Notes: a model not told the origin generated them from the sequence alone. DNA of 64,000 bases from Actinomycetota bacterium (GCA_030645495.1 JAUSLV010000006.1:62001-126000); one strand, 5' to 3'; shown: positions 8,248 through 17,356, numbered from the stretch's first letter. Numbers and translations: made by a program.

Positions 8248-10158
8248 ATGTCGGCACGTTCACCCCGTCTGCCCTCGGGCACGCCTTCGGCCGGGCTCAG
8301 TCGCGTCCCCTACCTGCCCGGTCTCGACGGGCTGCGGGCGATCGCCGTCGTGGGCGTGATGATCTACCACGCTCACCACGATTGGCTGCCCGGCGGGTTC
8401 CTCGGCGTGGAGGTGTTCTTCGTCATCTCCGGCTACCTCATCACGCTGTTGTTGATGGGCGAGCAGGAACGCACCGGCCGGGTCGATCTGAAGCAGTTCT
8501 GGACGCGGCGCTTCCGGCGCCTGTTGCCCGCGCTGTTCGTGATGATGGCCCTGGTGGCGGTGTACATCGCCGCGTTCTTCACCGATGCCCGTGAAGAAAC
8601 CCGTGGCGACTTCATGGGCGGCATCTTCTACGTCAGCAACTGGTACCAGATCTTCGTCGGTCAGGGCTATGGCAGCAGCGAGGCATTCGTGCCGTTGCGG
8701 CACCTGTGGTCGCTGGCGGTGGAAGAGCAGTTCTACCTGCTGTGGCCGCTGGTGATGGTGTTCCTGCTGCGTCGGTCGCGTGGCCGCCTGCCGTCGGTGG
8801 GCGTGAAGCTGCTGTTGCTCAGCGTGGGTATCGCGGTGGCGGTCGGCCTGGTGTTCGTCAGCGGCCCGGTGGCCACCTCGTGCACGGCGGAGTTCAACAC
8901 CGGGTGCTGGAAGCTGGGCGACAAGTTCATCAACGTCAACGACATGCTCTACCTCGGCTCGTTCTCGCGAGCCGGTGGTTTGATGCTGGGCGCGGGTTTC
9001 GCGATGTTGTGGCGGCCGCTCGCCGTGCTACGCGGCCCGCTGCGCGAGAAGGCCCGCCGCCTCGACGTGCTGGCGGTCGTTGGCCTCGCGGTGTTGCTGT
9101 ACCTGATGGCCACGATGTACCTGTCGAAGCAGTCGGGCTCGGTGTACAACCCGCTGCTGTACCGCGGTGGGTTCCTGCTCACCGGCGTGGCCACGCTGCT
9201 GCTCATCGCGGCCGCCACGCACGCTCGCGCGGCCACCGGCAAACTGCTGGGCAATCCGCTGTTCCTGTGGATCGGTACCCGCAGCTACGGGTTGTACCTG
9301 TATCACTGGCCGATCTACCAGATCATCCGCAAACAGGCGAACGTGCAGCTGACGCCGGTGGAGCTGATCGCAGCGATGCTGATCACGGTGCCGATCACCG
9401 AGATCAGCTACCGCTACATCGAAACCCCGATCCGCACCGGGCAGTTCGCGGCGATCCGTCACTCGCTCACGCACCATGGCAGCCACATCCTTGCCACGGT
9501 CAGCGTGGTGGCGCTGCTGGGCGTGGGCTCGTACAGCCTCGCCACCGCTGATCCGCACTGCGTGGGCGACGTGCGCTGTGCGCTGGCCGACGACTCCACC
9601 GCCACCACCGACGGTCCGATCACCACCGACACCGCGTCGACCCTTCCGGGGGAGACGACCACCACGACGATCAAGAAGCCACCGAAGAAGTTCGTGGCGA
9701 TCGGCGAGTCGGTGATGGACGGCGCGCGGATCTACATGGAGACCGGTGGCATCTCCACCTACACCCAGGAGGGCCTCGGCCCCGAGGGGGTGAAGAACTC
9801 GGTGAAGAACCGCACCGCCGAAGGCAACATCGGTACGGCCACGGTGATCATCATCCAGGTGGGGCACAACGCTCCGGTGGGCGCCGACGCGATCGACGCG
9901 ATCATGGCCGAGGTGCCTGGCGACGCGGGTTCCGTGTACTTCATGACGCTGCACGGCGAGGCAGCGTGGATCGGCCCGAACAACGAAGTGATCAAGGCGA
10001 TCCCGCAGACGTACCCGAACGTGAAGGTCATCGACTGGGAGGCGGTCGCCGAGCAGACGACGCTGTGTAGCGACGGGATGCACCTCACCTGTGGCGGCGA
10101 CGCGCCGACGTTCTTCGCCAACACGATCCTCACCGCCCTCGGTCTGCCCACCGTCTGA
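8248..10158 (+). CDS. OafA-type acyltransferase with C-terminal SGNH-like domain (copy 2)
   Basis: A 636-residue paralogue of the preceding gene, 40 nt downstream and in the same order of parts: [15 protein letters not shown], His in [33 protein letters not shown], about ten helices, then a Thr-rich linker and an SGNH-like domain with [16 protein letters not shown] and DGMHL. Both copies keep the Ser, Asp and His but have Glu in place of the block I Asp. TACTTG ends 7 nt before the ATG and may be its own weak -10. The pair probably arose by tandem duplication and may acylate related surface polymers. Confidence 0.88.
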   Translation: MSARSPRLPSGTPSAGLSRVPYLPGLDGLRAIAVVGVMIYHAHHDWLPGGFLGVEVFFVISGYLITLLLMGEQERTGRVDLKQFWTRRFRRLLPALFVMMALVAVYIAAFFTDAREETRGDFMGGIFYVSNWYQIFVGQGYGSSEAFVPLRHLWSLAVEEQFYLLWPLVMVFLLRRSRGRLPSVGVKLLLLSVGIAVAVGLVFVSGPVATSCTAEFNTGCWKLGDKFINVNDMLYLGSFSRAGGLMLGAGFAMLWRPLAVLRGPLREKARRLDVLAVVGLAVLLYLMATMYLSKQSGSVYNPLLYRGGFLLTGVATLLLIAAATHARAATGKLLGNPLFLWIGTRSYGLYLYHWPIYQIIRKQANVQLTPVELIAAMLITVPITEISYRYIETPIRTGQFAAIRHSLTHHGSHILATVSVVALLGVGSYSLATADPHCVGDVRCALADDSTATTDGPITTDTASTLPGETTTTTIKKPPKKFVAIGESVMDGARIYMETGGISTYTQEGLGPEGVKNSVKNRTAEGNIGTATVIIIQVGHNAPVGADAIDAIMAEVPGDAGSVYFMTLHGEAAWIGPNNEVIKAIPQTYPNVKVIDWEAVAEQTTLCSDGMHLTCGGDAPTFFANTILTALGLPTV

Positions 10159-10216
10159 GCGTGTGGTCTGAGCGTCAGCGGGCGTGGCGGGCTTCCTACT
10201 CGACACGTGAGCGACC

Positions 10217-10222
10217 TACGCT
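10217..10222 (+). promoter_or_regulatory. -10 box of mdh, leaderless arrangement
   Basis: TACGCT ends 7 nt before the mdh ATG at 10230, and no Shine-Dalgarno is visible. Confidence 0.5.
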
Positions 10223-10229
10223 TGATCCC

Positions 10230-11216
10230 ATGACTACTCCTGTACGTGTTGCCGTCACCGGTGCTGCCGGCCAGATCGGCTACAGCCTCCTCTTCCGTAT
10301 CGCCTCGGGCTCGATGCTCGGGCCGAACACCCCCGTCATCCTGCAGCTGCTCGAGATCACGCCGGCCCTCGGCGCCCTCGGTGGCGTGAAGATGGAACTC
10401 GACGACTGCGCGTTCCCCCTGCTCGCCGACGTGGTGTGCACCGACGACGCCAACGTGGCCTTCGGCGATGCCGACGTGGCCCTGCTGGTGGGCGCGATGC
10501 CGCGCAAGGCCGGTATGGAGCGTGCCGACCTGCTCACCGCCAACGGTGGCATCTTCAAGCCGCAGGGCAAGGCCCTCAGCGCGAGTGCGAAGAAGGGCGT
10601 CAAGATCCTCGTGGTGGGCAACCCGGCCAACACCAACGCGCTCATCGCCCAGCAGAACGCCCCCGATCTCGACCCGCGCCGCTTCACCGCGATGACCCGC
10701 CTGGATCACAACCGGGCGATCTCGCAGCTCGCGCAGCGCACCGGCACCACGGTCAACGACGTCACCAACATGACGATCTGGGGCAATCACTCGGTCACCC
10801 AGTTCGCCGACCTGTACCACGCCAAGGTGGGCGGCAAGAACGCGTACGACGCGGTCAACGACCACGCCTGGTATGCCGACACGTACCTGCCCACCGTTGC
10901 CAAGCGTGGCGCGGCGATCATCGAGGCCCGTGGCGCGTCGTCGGCCGCCTCGGCCGCCAATGCCGCGGTGGATCACATCCGCTCGTGGTCGCTGGGCACG
11001 CCTGAGGGCGATTGGGTGTCGATGGCGGTCGTCAGCGACGGCAGCTACGGCGTGCCCGAGGGCCTCATCTCCTCGTTCCCGTGCGTGTGCAAGAACGGTG
11101 AGTACTCGATCGTGCAGGGCCTCGACATCAACGAGTTCAGCCGCGGCAAGATCGACGCCAGCACCGGCGAGCTCGGCGAAGAGCGCGACGCCGTCCGCGA
11201 GCTCGGCCTGATCTGA
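10230..11216 (+). CDS. mdh: Malate dehydrogenase (NAD-dependent)
   Basis: A 328-residue enzyme of the TCA cycle interconverting malate and oxaloacetate. It shows the Rossmann start [15 protein letters not shown], the Arg in the active-site loop [38 protein letters not shown] with a substrate Arg, and the proton-relay His in IWGNHSVTQ. Length and motifs match the cytosolic-type MDH found in many actinobacteria, not the 312-residue E. coli type. The ATG at 10230 is preferred to the upstream open frame because of the family N-terminus and the -10 box. A strong palindrome follows the stop. Confidence 0.95.
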   Translation: MTTPVRVAVTGAAGQIGYSLLFRIASGSMLGPNTPVILQLLEITPALGALGGVKMELDDCAFPLLADVVCTDDANVAFGDADVALLVGAMPRKAGMERADLLTANGGIFKPQGKALSASAKKGVKILVVGNPANTNALIAQQNAPDLDPRRFTAMTRLDHNRAISQLAQRTGTTVNDVTNMTIWGNHSVTQFADLYHAKVGGKNAYDAVNDHAWYADTYLPTVAKRGAAIIEARGASSAASAANAAVDHIRSWSLGTPEGDWVSMAVVSDGSYGVPEGLISSFPCVCKNGEYSIVQGLDINEFSRGKIDASTGELGEERDAVRELGLI

Positions 11217-11227
11217 CCCACGAACGA

Positions 11228-11274
11228 AACTGGGGCTGGATCGTCTCCATCATGGAGACGATTCAGCCCCAGTT
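11228..11274. terminator. Near-perfect 47-bp palindrome between convergent mdh and deoD
   Basis: Arms of 23 bp at 11228-11250 and 11252-11274 pair with one G-T mismatch around a single base. Its place between two convergent stops suggests a bidirectional terminator. However, a related copy at 21819-21859 lies between divergent genes, so it may be a dispersed repeat that also terminates. Confidence 0.7.
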
Positions 11275-11292
11275 GCCGTTTTGGCAGCGCTC

Positions 11293-12006
11293 TCAGCCGA
11301 TGGCGAGCTCGCAGGCGACTTCCATCATTCGATCGACGCCCACCTTCAGCTCGGCGTCGCTGATGCGCTCGGCCTGGCTCTCGCTGGCGATCAGGTCGCT
11401 GATCGTGGCGATGCACAGCGTCTCGATCTTGTGGATCGCGCCAAGCGTGTACAGCACGGCGGCCTCCATCTCGACTGCCAGGTGGCCGCGGTCCTTCCAG
11501 CGCTGCATGATGCCCTCACGGGGGTCGTAGAAGATCGCCGACGACACGATCGGCCCCACGTGCACGCGGGCGCCCTTCTCGCGTGAGAGCTGCACTGCCC
11601 TTTCGACCAGCGAATAGGTGGCGGTGGGCGAGTGCGCCTCGCCGTCGGTGAGCTGGCTGACGATCTGGTCGTCGGCCGTGGCGCTCATCGCCACCACCGT
11701 GTCGGCCATCTGCAATCCGTCGGCCAGCCCGCCGGCGGTGCCCACGCGGATGAGGCGGGTGGCGCCCAGTTGGATCAGCTCGGTGTAATAGATGGCCGCG
11801 CTGGCGCAGCCCATGCCGGCAGCCTGCACGCTGATCGGCTGACCCTTGTACGTGCCGGTGAAGCCGAGCTCGCCGCGCTCTTCGTTCACCTGGCGGGCAC
11901 CGGGGTCGAAGAACGTCTCGGCGATGTACTTGGCTCGGCGCGGGTCGCCCGGAACGAGGACGGCGGTGGCGTAGTCGGCAGCTTCGGCGCGGATATGGAT
12001 CGGCAT
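11293..12006 (-). CDS. deoD: Purine nucleoside phosphorylase, DeoD type
   Basis: A 237-residue hexameric-type (NP-I) phosphorylase for purine salvage, cleaving nucleosides with phosphate. Motifs are PGDPRRAKYIAE (phosphate-binding Arg), GMGCASAAIYYTEL, RVGTAGGL and VEMEAAVLY (ribose-binding Met-Glu), then TISDLI with the catalytic Asp. Start is ATG at 12006: the product then begins MPIHIRAEA, as in the family, and TACGCT lies 6 nt upstream on this strand. No membrane segment or signal peptide is present. Confidence 0.93.
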   Translation of the reverse strand: MPIHIRAEAADYATAVLVPGDPRRAKYIAETFFDPGARQVNEERGELGFTGTYKGQPISVQAAGMGCASAAIYYTELIQLGATRLIRVGTAGGLADGLQMADTVVAMSATADDQIVSQLTDGEAHSPTATYSLVERAVQLSREKGARVHVGPIVSSAIFYDPREGIMQRWKDRGHLAVEMEAAVLYTLGAIHKIETLCIATISDLIASESQAERISDAELKVGVDRMMEVACELAIG

Positions 12007-12012
12007 ACCGTC

Positions 12013-12018
12013 AGCGTA
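12013..12018 (-). promoter_or_regulatory. -10 box of deoD, leaderless arrangement
   Basis: TACGCT on the minus strand ends 6 nt before the ATG at 12006. Confidence 0.45.
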
Positions 12019-12226
12019 GGACGCCAGCACGGTTGGGGGCACGGGACCTTCGCCCCTACGGAGGTCGCCGGGACTCGCGATGAGTGATGGCTAAGACCCG
12101 AAATGGGCGGGAGGAGGCAAGGGGCGCGCTCGGCTTCTTCGCTGTGGGTGACGTGGACATCACCGCGCTGACGGGTCACGGAGCCCGGTTGCCCGGCCAA
12201 GGTACGACGTGGGAGAGTGCATCGTC

Positions 12227-12889
12227 ATGGCGGTTCGACAGTCCCCGGCCGATGGCGATGCACTCCTGCGCGCCAAGGCACTCAGCACACCCAGTCGGGT
12301 GCGCATTCTCGACCGCCTGCACCGGGCATCGACGCCGCTCACCGCGGCCGATCTGGCGCAGGCGATGGGGATGCACCACACCGCGGTGCGCGAGCACCTC
12401 GCGCTGTTGATCGGGGCGGGCATGGTGCGCGGCGAGGGCCTACCGGTCATCGGCCGCGGTCGCCCGCGAACCGGCTACGTGGTGGTCGCCCGCCCCGAAC
12501 CGGCCGAGGCCTACCGCACGCTGGCTTCCATGCTGGCCGACGCGGTGCGAGGCGGCCTCACAGCCCGAACTGCAGGCCGCCAGGCGGGTGCGATGGTGCC
12601 CGTGTCGGCCGATGGTGCTGTGGCCACCCTGCGCGACGAGGCCCAGCGGTTGGGCTTCGAACCGACAGTGCGGGTGAAGGGGCAGGTGCACGAACTGGTG
12701 CTCACCTCCTGCCCGTTCGGGGAGTTGGCGGCTCAGCGGCCCGAGACCGTGTGCGACGTGCATCTCGGGATCGCCGAGGGCGTGTGCGAACGCGTGGGTG
12801 GCGCGGTGGTGGAAGGAATTCGCCTGGCCGACCCGCGCAAGGGTGGCTGCCGCATCACGATGCGCGTCACGCCCGCCCCGATGGGCTGA
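12227..12889 (+). CDS. Winged-HTH regulator with conserved C-terminal cysteines (SufR-like)
   Basis: A 220-residue regulator. Residues about 15-70 form an ArsR/SufR-like winged helix (STPSRVRILDRL, AAVREHL-type recognition region). The C-terminal part contains four cysteines: TSCPFG, TVCDVH, GVCERV and GGCRI. Spaced cysteines in this position bind an Fe-S cluster in SufR-family proteins; the spacing here (C-x13-C-x10-C-x20-C) is not the textbook one, so cluster binding is inference. Start is ATG at 12227, with GGAGAG about 9 nt upstream, rather than the GTG at 12209. It abuts the convergent glycosylase gene. Confidence 0.75.
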   Translation: MAVRQSPADGDALLRAKALSTPSRVRILDRLHRASTPLTAADLAQAMGMHHTAVREHLALLIGAGMVRGEGLPVIGRGRPRTGYVVVARPEPAEAYRTLASMLADAVRGGLTARTAGRQAGAMVPVSADGAVATLRDEAQRLGFEPTVRVKGQVHELVLTSCPFGELAAQRPETVCDVHLGIAEGVCERVGGAVVEGIRLADPRKGGCRITMRVTPAPMG

Positions 12890-13726
12890 CTACTTCAGGA
12901 ACTTGCTGGTGGTGTTGTCGGCCAGCACCTTGCCCACCGTCTGGCAGGTGGGGCAGTACGCCACGGTGTAGCCGCTGTAGCTGACCGAACGGATGGTGTC
13001 GCCGCATTCGGGGCATGCCTGGCCCACGCGACCGTGCACCCGGCCGGGACGGTCGGCGCTGGAGCTCATGTCGGTGCGTGTGCGCTCGTAGGTGAGGCCG
13101 TCGTCGATCGCCGCAACGATCGCCGCATGCACGGCCGCCGCCCCGGCGGCGCCCAGCTTGCCCGTCATCGCGAAGGGTGAGACGTGGGCTCGGTGGCACA
13201 CCTCGTTGGCCAGCATCCGCCCCAGGCCGGCGATGTGGCGCTGGTTGCGCAGGAACCCGTGCACGCGCATGTTGTCGGCGGCGAACGCGGCAGCCAGTGT
13301 CGCCGGCGTGTACTCCAGCGCTTCGGGCCCGAGCCGGTTGAGTGGTGGGCCAGCGAGTGCGTCGGTGGCCACACACCACACGCCGGCGCGGCGCTCCTTG
13401 CCCGCCTCGGTGAGCAGCAACGCAGGGCCGTCGGCGAACACGAACCGGGCCTGACCGTTGCGCGGCTTGGCCGACTGCGACGTGTCGACCAACAGCCGCC
13501 CGCCCTGCATCAGGTGGATCACGAAGTGGATCGGCCCGAAGTCCAGCAGCAGGTACTTGCCGCGACGGCCGACACCCAGCAAGGGAGTGTCGTACGCGTC
13601 GTCGGGCCGGGGCACGGCGGTCTTGAGGGCCGTGAAGTTGAACGGCACGAACCTCTGCAGAACGGCGCCGCGGAACTGCTGGGTGAGCCGCTCGGCGTGG
13701 GCCTGTACCTCGGGCAGTTCGGGCAT
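12890..13726 (-). CDS. Fpg/Nei-family DNA glycosylase
   Basis: A 278-residue base-excision repair enzyme. The N-terminus MPELPEV supplies the catalytic Pro2 and Glu3, and Lys57 in GRRGKYL matches the beta-elimination Lys. The H2TH region is at about residues 155-190, with GLGRMLANE where Fpg has GIGNIYADE. The zinc finger has two CxxC pairs at 238-241 and 258-261. The Arg expected just before the second pair is Tyr, so lesion preference may differ from classical Fpg (an Nei2-like enzyme is possible). It starts 18 nt downstream of the SCP2-like gene and is probably co-transcribed with it. Confidence 0.85.
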   Translation of the reverse strand: MPELPEVQAHAERLTQQFRGAVLQRFVPFNFTALKTAVPRPDDAYDTPLLGVGRRGKYLLLDFGPIHFVIHLMQGGRLLVDTSQSAKPRNGQARFVFADGPALLLTEAGKERRAGVWCVATDALAGPPLNRLGPEALEYTPATLAAAFAADNMRVHGFLRNQRHIAGLGRMLANEVCHRAHVSPFAMTGKLGAAGAAAVHAAIVAAIDDGLTYERTRTDMSSSADRPGRVHGRVGQACPECGDTIRSVSYSGYTVAYCPTCQTVGKVLADNTTSKFLK

Positions 13727-13744
13727 GTGCGGCCGGCCCTCGGG

Positions 13745-14143
13745 TCAGGCGTAGTCGGTGCGCTCGCGCACAGTGCGGAACACGGTGTCGAGCGCGGCGA
13801 ACACGGGCTGCGATTGCATCAGCACCTGTTGGCTGCCGGTGAGCAGGATGCGGCCCTTGATGAACGCCTCTTGAGCGTTGATCGCCCCGGTGGCCACGCC
13901 GACTGCCGTGTCCCACGTCTGTTCCATGCGCACATCCTCGGGGAACGCGCTGCCGGCGCCGAAGCGGGCGACGCCGTCACCCACCTGCAGGTGGTACACC
14001 ACGGTGCCCTCGGGGCCGTCGGTGACGGCCTGCGTGACGCCGATGGTGTGCTCGGTCGCGAGGCGCTGCAGCTCGTCGCTGCCCGCGACTTCGGCGGTGA
14101 GGGCTTCGAGCCACTCGAGGCTGAGATAACGAATCACGCTCAT
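13745..14143 (-). CDS. SCP2-like sterol-carrier domain protein
   Basis: A 132-residue protein from ATG at 14143 (MSVIRYLSLEWLEAL). The sequence fits a single SCP2-type lipid-binding domain: a start helix, a central beta region with VVYHLQVGDG and a C-terminal helix with FIKGRILLTGSQQVLMQ. Such domains bind acyl-CoA or sterol-like ligands. It is upstream of and close to the DNA glycosylase gene, which says nothing about its ligand. The assignment rests on the overall pattern, since the family has no catalytic residues. Confidence 0.65.
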   Translation of the reverse strand: MSVIRYLSLEWLEALTAEVAGSDELQRLATEHTIGVTQAVTDGPEGTVVYHLQVGDGVARFGAGSAFPEDVRMEQTWDTAVGVATGAINAQEAFIKGRILLTGSQQVLMQSQPVFAALDTVFRTVRERTDYA

Positions 14144-14212
14144 AGTCTGGCCCACGTCAGAGTGGATGACGACGAACTGGAGCCCACCGGTACGACGATC
14201 GAACCAGCGACG

Positions 14213-15193
14213 TCACGGAATGGGAGCCGGGCCGGCACCGTCTTGTCCCGAGTTGCTCGCGCGACCCGCGCCGGCGCTCGGGGGTTGTGGCCTGCCCGAG
14301 GGCGGCGGGCCGGTCGGCGGGCGCGGGCGCCGATTGAACCGCGACACGAACAGGAAGACGATCCCGCCGAGCACGAGGAACGGCAGCGTGTAGCCGACGA
14401 ACAGCACGATGGCGCGCAGGATGGTGACGAACGCATGCCACCCGTCGCGGAACGCCTTCCCGATCGTCGTCGGCTCGTTGTCGCCACCTGGTTGGGCAGT
14501 TGTGAGGTGCACAGTGATCGTGGCCATTGCGATGAGGTCGTCAAGGTTCGACTGTTGCGCGAGGAGTTGCTCGAGGTGCGTCTCGCGGGTCGTCAGCTCA
14601 CCCTCCAGCGTGACCACGTCGGACAACGTGGTCGCCTTGTCCATCAATGCGCGAACGCGCTCGACGCTTGCCCGTGCGTTGCGGATCTGCGAGTCGAGGT
14701 CGCTGAGCTGATCGGTGACGTCGGACGTGGTGCCCTGCAACCCGGTGCGTCGGCCGATACCGGGGCTGAGACCCTGCAGGAACCCATCCACCTCCTCGGG
14801 TGGCACCTTGAACACGAGGTCGCCGTTGGCGTAGCGCGGGTCGGAGAGGTCCATCGCCGAGTCGTAGAGCAACCCGCCGTGGCTCTCGGCGAGCGCAACC
14901 ACCTTGTCCACGGCGACCGAGGCATCGGCAACCTCCAACCCAATGGTCATCTTGATCACCAGCTTGCGCGTGGTGGCCGGGGTGGTGTCGGTGGTGGACC
15001 CCTCGGGGGACGTGCCGCCGCCGAGCGAACCGTCGCCGCCCTCGCCCGGCACCTGCACCTCGGCGGGCAGCGTCGCCGACGACTTCTGGTCGTCGTTCGC
15101 GCAGCCCACCAGGCCGACGATGCCGACGAGCGCGACTGTTGCGAGCGAAGCGGCCGACCCGAGGCCCCGCCTGGACCTGTTGGTGGATGTCAT
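14213..15193 (-). CDS. DUF4349 lipoprotein
   Basis: A 326-residue exported protein. The first 30 residues are a signal peptide ending in the lipobox LVGC, so Cys31 should be lipidated. A Gly/Ser/Thr-rich linker leads to the DUF4349 domain: beta-rich DLVFKVPPEEVDGFL, then a long coiled-coil-like helix (about 175-235) with DLDSQIRNARASVERV. A single membrane helix near residues 265-290 and a Pro-rich tail end the protein. Start is ATG at 15193, with TAGCGT 7 nt upstream. Function unknown; probably in the cell envelope. Confidence 0.8.
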   Translation of the reverse strand: MTSTNRSRRGLGSAASLATVALVGIVGLVGCANDDQKSSATLPAEVQVPGEGGDGSLGGGTSPEGSTTDTTPATTRKLVIKMTIGLEVADASVAVDKVVALAESHGGLLYDSAMDLSDPRYANGDLVFKVPPEEVDGFLQGLSPGIGRRTGLQGTTSDVTDQLSDLDSQIRNARASVERVRALMDKATTLSDVVTLEGELTTRETHLEQLLAQQSNLDDLIAMATITVHLTTAQPGGDNEPTTIGKAFRDGWHAFVTILRAIVLFVGYTLPFLVLGGIVFLFVSRFNRRPRPPTGPPPSGRPQPPSAGAGRASNSGQDGAGPAPIP

Positions 15194-15200
15194 GGAGCCG

Positions 15201-15206
15201 ACGCTA
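15201..15206 (-). promoter_or_regulatory. -10 box of the DUF4349 gene
   Basis: TAGCGT on the minus strand, 7 nt before the ATG at 15193. It faces the divergent -10 box at 15254. Confidence 0.45.
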
Positions 15207-15253
15207 CTGCAGGTGCGCCGATCGTGCGGCGGCGGTCGAGCGTTCACCTCACC

Positions 15254-15259
15254 TAGCCT
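15254..15259 (+). promoter_or_regulatory. -10 box of the 15267 gene
   Basis: TAGCCT ends 7 nt before the GTG at 15267 and supports that start in a leaderless transcript. Confidence 0.45.
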
Positions 15260-15266
15260 GACCCGA

Positions 15267-15842
15267 GTGTTCAACGACCGTGACGAACTCGAACATGCGG
15301 GAGCGGGGATCGAATCGTGGTGGTGGTGGGGATCGGCGGCCGACGGAACCGCCTCGGTGTTCGTCGGGCTCAGCGTGCGCGGCCGGCGGTTCGACTACCG
15401 GGCAGGGCTGCTGCGCGCCGGCCGGGCGCCGCTGTACATCGAGGAGCTCGACGGCGAGGGGCGCCGCGCCGGCCTCGAGCTGAAGCCGCCCGAGATGTGG
15501 GCCGACCACACGTGCGACGTGCCGTACCAGCAGTGGAGCCTGGGCAACGAGGCCCACGGGGTGCTGCTCGACGACCCGGCCGACGCGCTCGCTCGCCCGT
15601 TCGGCACGCCGGTACCGGCCACGTTCGACATCGAGTGGTACGCCGTGTCCGAGCCGGTGGCGATCGACGACGGGTACGAGCAGGCCGGCGAGATCGACGC
15701 GCAGATCGAACTCAGCGAGGGTGTGTTGCACCTGCAGGGCGCGGCGCACCGAGTGCACGTGTGGGGCGCGGAGATGACGATCGAGACGCGGGAGATGCTC
15801 ACTCGCGTGGGGTGGTTGCCGCCTACCGTGGGGCCTCGATGA
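15267..15842 (+). CDS. Hypothetical protein upstream of DUF3097
   Basis: A 191-residue protein from GTG at 15267. It starts VFNDRDELEHAG and has four consecutive Trp in ESWWWWGS, then a beta-rich sequence with paired polar and aromatic residues such as FDIEWYAVSEP and VWGAEMTIETRE. This suggests an all-beta, possibly lipocalin-like fold. No signal peptide or catalytic motif is evident. Its stop overlaps the ATG of the DUF3097 gene (ATGA), so the two are translationally coupled. Function unknown. Confidence 0.65.
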   Translation: MFNDRDELEHAGAGIESWWWWGSAADGTASVFVGLSVRGRRFDYRAGLLRAGRAPLYIEELDGEGRRAGLELKPPEMWADHTCDVPYQQWSLGNEAHGVLLDDPADALARPFGTPVPATFDIEWYAVSEPVAIDDGYEQAGEIDAQIELSEGVLHLQGAAHRVHVWGAEMTIETREMLTRVGWLPPTVGPR

Positions 15843-16654
15843 CCTACAGCGGCGACATCCTCGACGACTTCGACAAGGCCAAGCGCGGCCCTGCGTACCC
15901 CACCGTGCCGGCCACACCGGGCCTGTTGGTGGAGGAGCGTGCCAGCCACTTCTGCGGCGATGTGGTGAAGGCCGACGCCCGTGCCGTGGTGCTACGCGAC
16001 CGCAACGGGCGCGAGCGCGAGTTCGTGATGCGCCCTGGCGCGTTCCTGATCGAGGGCAAGCCGGTCACCCTGGTGCGGCCCACACCTGGCCCGGTCGTCG
16101 CCGGCCCGAAGGTCACCGCCAGCGGGTCGGTTGCGGCCGCCCGGCTGCCTCACTCCCGCGCCCGCATGGCCGCAGCCAGCCGGATCTGGGTGGAGGGCAA
16201 ACACGACGCGGAGCTCGTCGAGCACGTGTGGGGCGACGACCTCCGCGAGGCGGGGATCGTGGTCGAGCCGATGCACGGCCTCGACGACGTGGTGGCGATG
16301 GTGGCCGAGTTCCGCCCCGGCTCCGATCGCAAGCTGGGCATCCTGGTCGACCACCTCGTGGCCGGCAGCAAGGAGGCGCGGCTGGCCGCACAGGTCAGCG
16401 GGCCGGCCGTGCTGGTCACCGGCCACCCGTTCGTGGATGTGTGGGCCGGTGTGTGGCCGCGGGTGATGGGCCTGCAGGAGTGGCCAACCGTGCCTCGCGG
16501 AGTGCCCTGGAAGGAAGGGATGTGCGCTGCGCTGGGCGTCGACGTGGCCGGCTTCTGGCCGCGCCTGCGCAACACGGTGCACAGCTATGCCGACCTGCGC
16601 CCCGAACTGGTGGGCGCCGTCGAGCAGTTGATCGACTTCGTCACCGTCGGTTGA
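15839..16654 (+). CDS. DUF3097 protein, possible TOPRIM-like fold
   Basis: A 271-residue cytoplasmic protein belonging to the actinobacterial DUF3097 family. A small beta-barrel-like N-terminal part (about 25-85, with LRDRNGRERE) is followed by a domain starting IWVEGKHDAELVEHVWG, then an acidic turn GLDDVVAM and LGILVDHLVAGSKE. The ordered Glu and Asp-x-x positions resemble a TOPRIM nucleotidyl-transferase/nuclease fold; that is my inference. It is coupled to the preceding hypothetical gene by an ATGA overlap. Confidence 0.8.
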   Translation: MTYSGDILDDFDKAKRGPAYPTVPATPGLLVEERASHFCGDVVKADARAVVLRDRNGREREFVMRPGAFLIEGKPVTLVRPTPGPVVAGPKVTASGSVAAARLPHSRARMAAASRIWVEGKHDAELVEHVWGDDLREAGIVVEPMHGLDDVVAMVAEFRPGSDRKLGILVDHLVAGSKEARLAAQVSGPAVLVTGHPFVDVWAGVWPRVMGLQEWPTVPRGVPWKEGMCAALGVDVAGFWPRLRNTVHSYADLRPELVGAVEQLIDFVTVG

Positions 16655-16670
16655 CCCCCGACAACGGGCG

Positions 16671-17342
16671 TCAGTCGGCGGCGGGCTCGACGGCGACGGT
16701 CGCTGTGTCGGCAGCGGCACCTGCGGCCTTGTTGGCCTTGTGGTGCTTCCAGAACTCGAATGCCATCGGCAGCACGGAGATACCGACGATCATGATGGCG
16801 GCGATCTCGATGTTGTTGGCCACGGCATCGACCTGGCCGAGGAAGTAGCCGAGCGTGGTGATGCCCGCGCCCCACAGGATGCCGCCGACCATGTTGTAGG
16901 TGACGAACGTGCGGTAGTGCATGTTGCTGGCACCGGCGACGGTGGGCACGAACGTGCGCACGATGGGCACGAAGCGGGCGAGCACGATCGTCTTCGAGCC
17001 GTGCTTGGCGAAGAACGCCTCGGCCTTGGTGACATTGGAGGGGTGGAAGAAGCGGCTCTCGGGGCGGTTGAACACCGACGGCCCGAGCTTGTTACCAATC
17101 ATGTACCCGACCTGGTCGCCGATGATCGCCGCGGCGGCGCACGTGAGCGCCACCCACGGCAGCGCCGGCAACGACGGCAGATCCTCGGGCTTGGAGGACA
17201 AGAACCCGGCGAGGAACAGCAGCGAGTCGCCGGGCAGGAAGAAGCCGATGAGCAGGCCTGATTCGGCGAAGACGATGGCCGCCAGTACCGGCAGACCCCC
17301 GTTCTCCACCCACTTGTTCGCGAAGTCCAGCAGTCCGAGCAT
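16671..17342 (-). CDS. DedA-family membrane protein
   Basis: A 223-residue polytopic protein of the DedA/VTT family, members of which flip polyprenyl-phosphate or phospholipids across the membrane. It shows the acidic re-entrant motif ESGLLIGFFLPGDSL and the basic motif RFVPIVRTFVPTVAGASNM, both essential in studied homologues. Start is ATG at 17342 (MLGLLDFANKW). The longer frame would run into the hppA terminator, and TAACGT sits 8 nt upstream of 17342. The C-terminal tail is Ala-rich and hydrophilic. Confidence 0.88.
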   Translation of the reverse strand: MLGLLDFANKWVENGGLPVLAAIVFAESGLLIGFFLPGDSLLFLAGFLSSKPEDLPSLPALPWVALTCAAAAIIGDQVGYMIGNKLGPSVFNRPESRFFHPSNVTKAEAFFAKHGSKTIVLARFVPIVRTFVPTVAGASNMHYRTFVTYNMVGGILWGAGITTLGYFLGQVDAVANNIEIAAIMIVGISVLPMAFEFWKHHKANKAAGAAADTATVAVEPAAD

Positions 17343-17350
17343 GGTGGACA

Positions 17351-17356
17351 ACGTTA
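17351..17356 (-). promoter_or_regulatory. -10 box of the dedA-like gene
   Basis: TAACGT on the minus strand, 8 nt before the ATG at 17342 and just past the hppA terminator. Confidence 0.45.

Noticed and set aside
4599-8282. A 1227-codon open frame on the minus strand
   Set aside because: It lies opposite ALDH and the first acyltransferase, which have clear family motifs; its translation is Arg/His/Gly-rich without any motif, typical of an antisense frame in GC-rich DNA.
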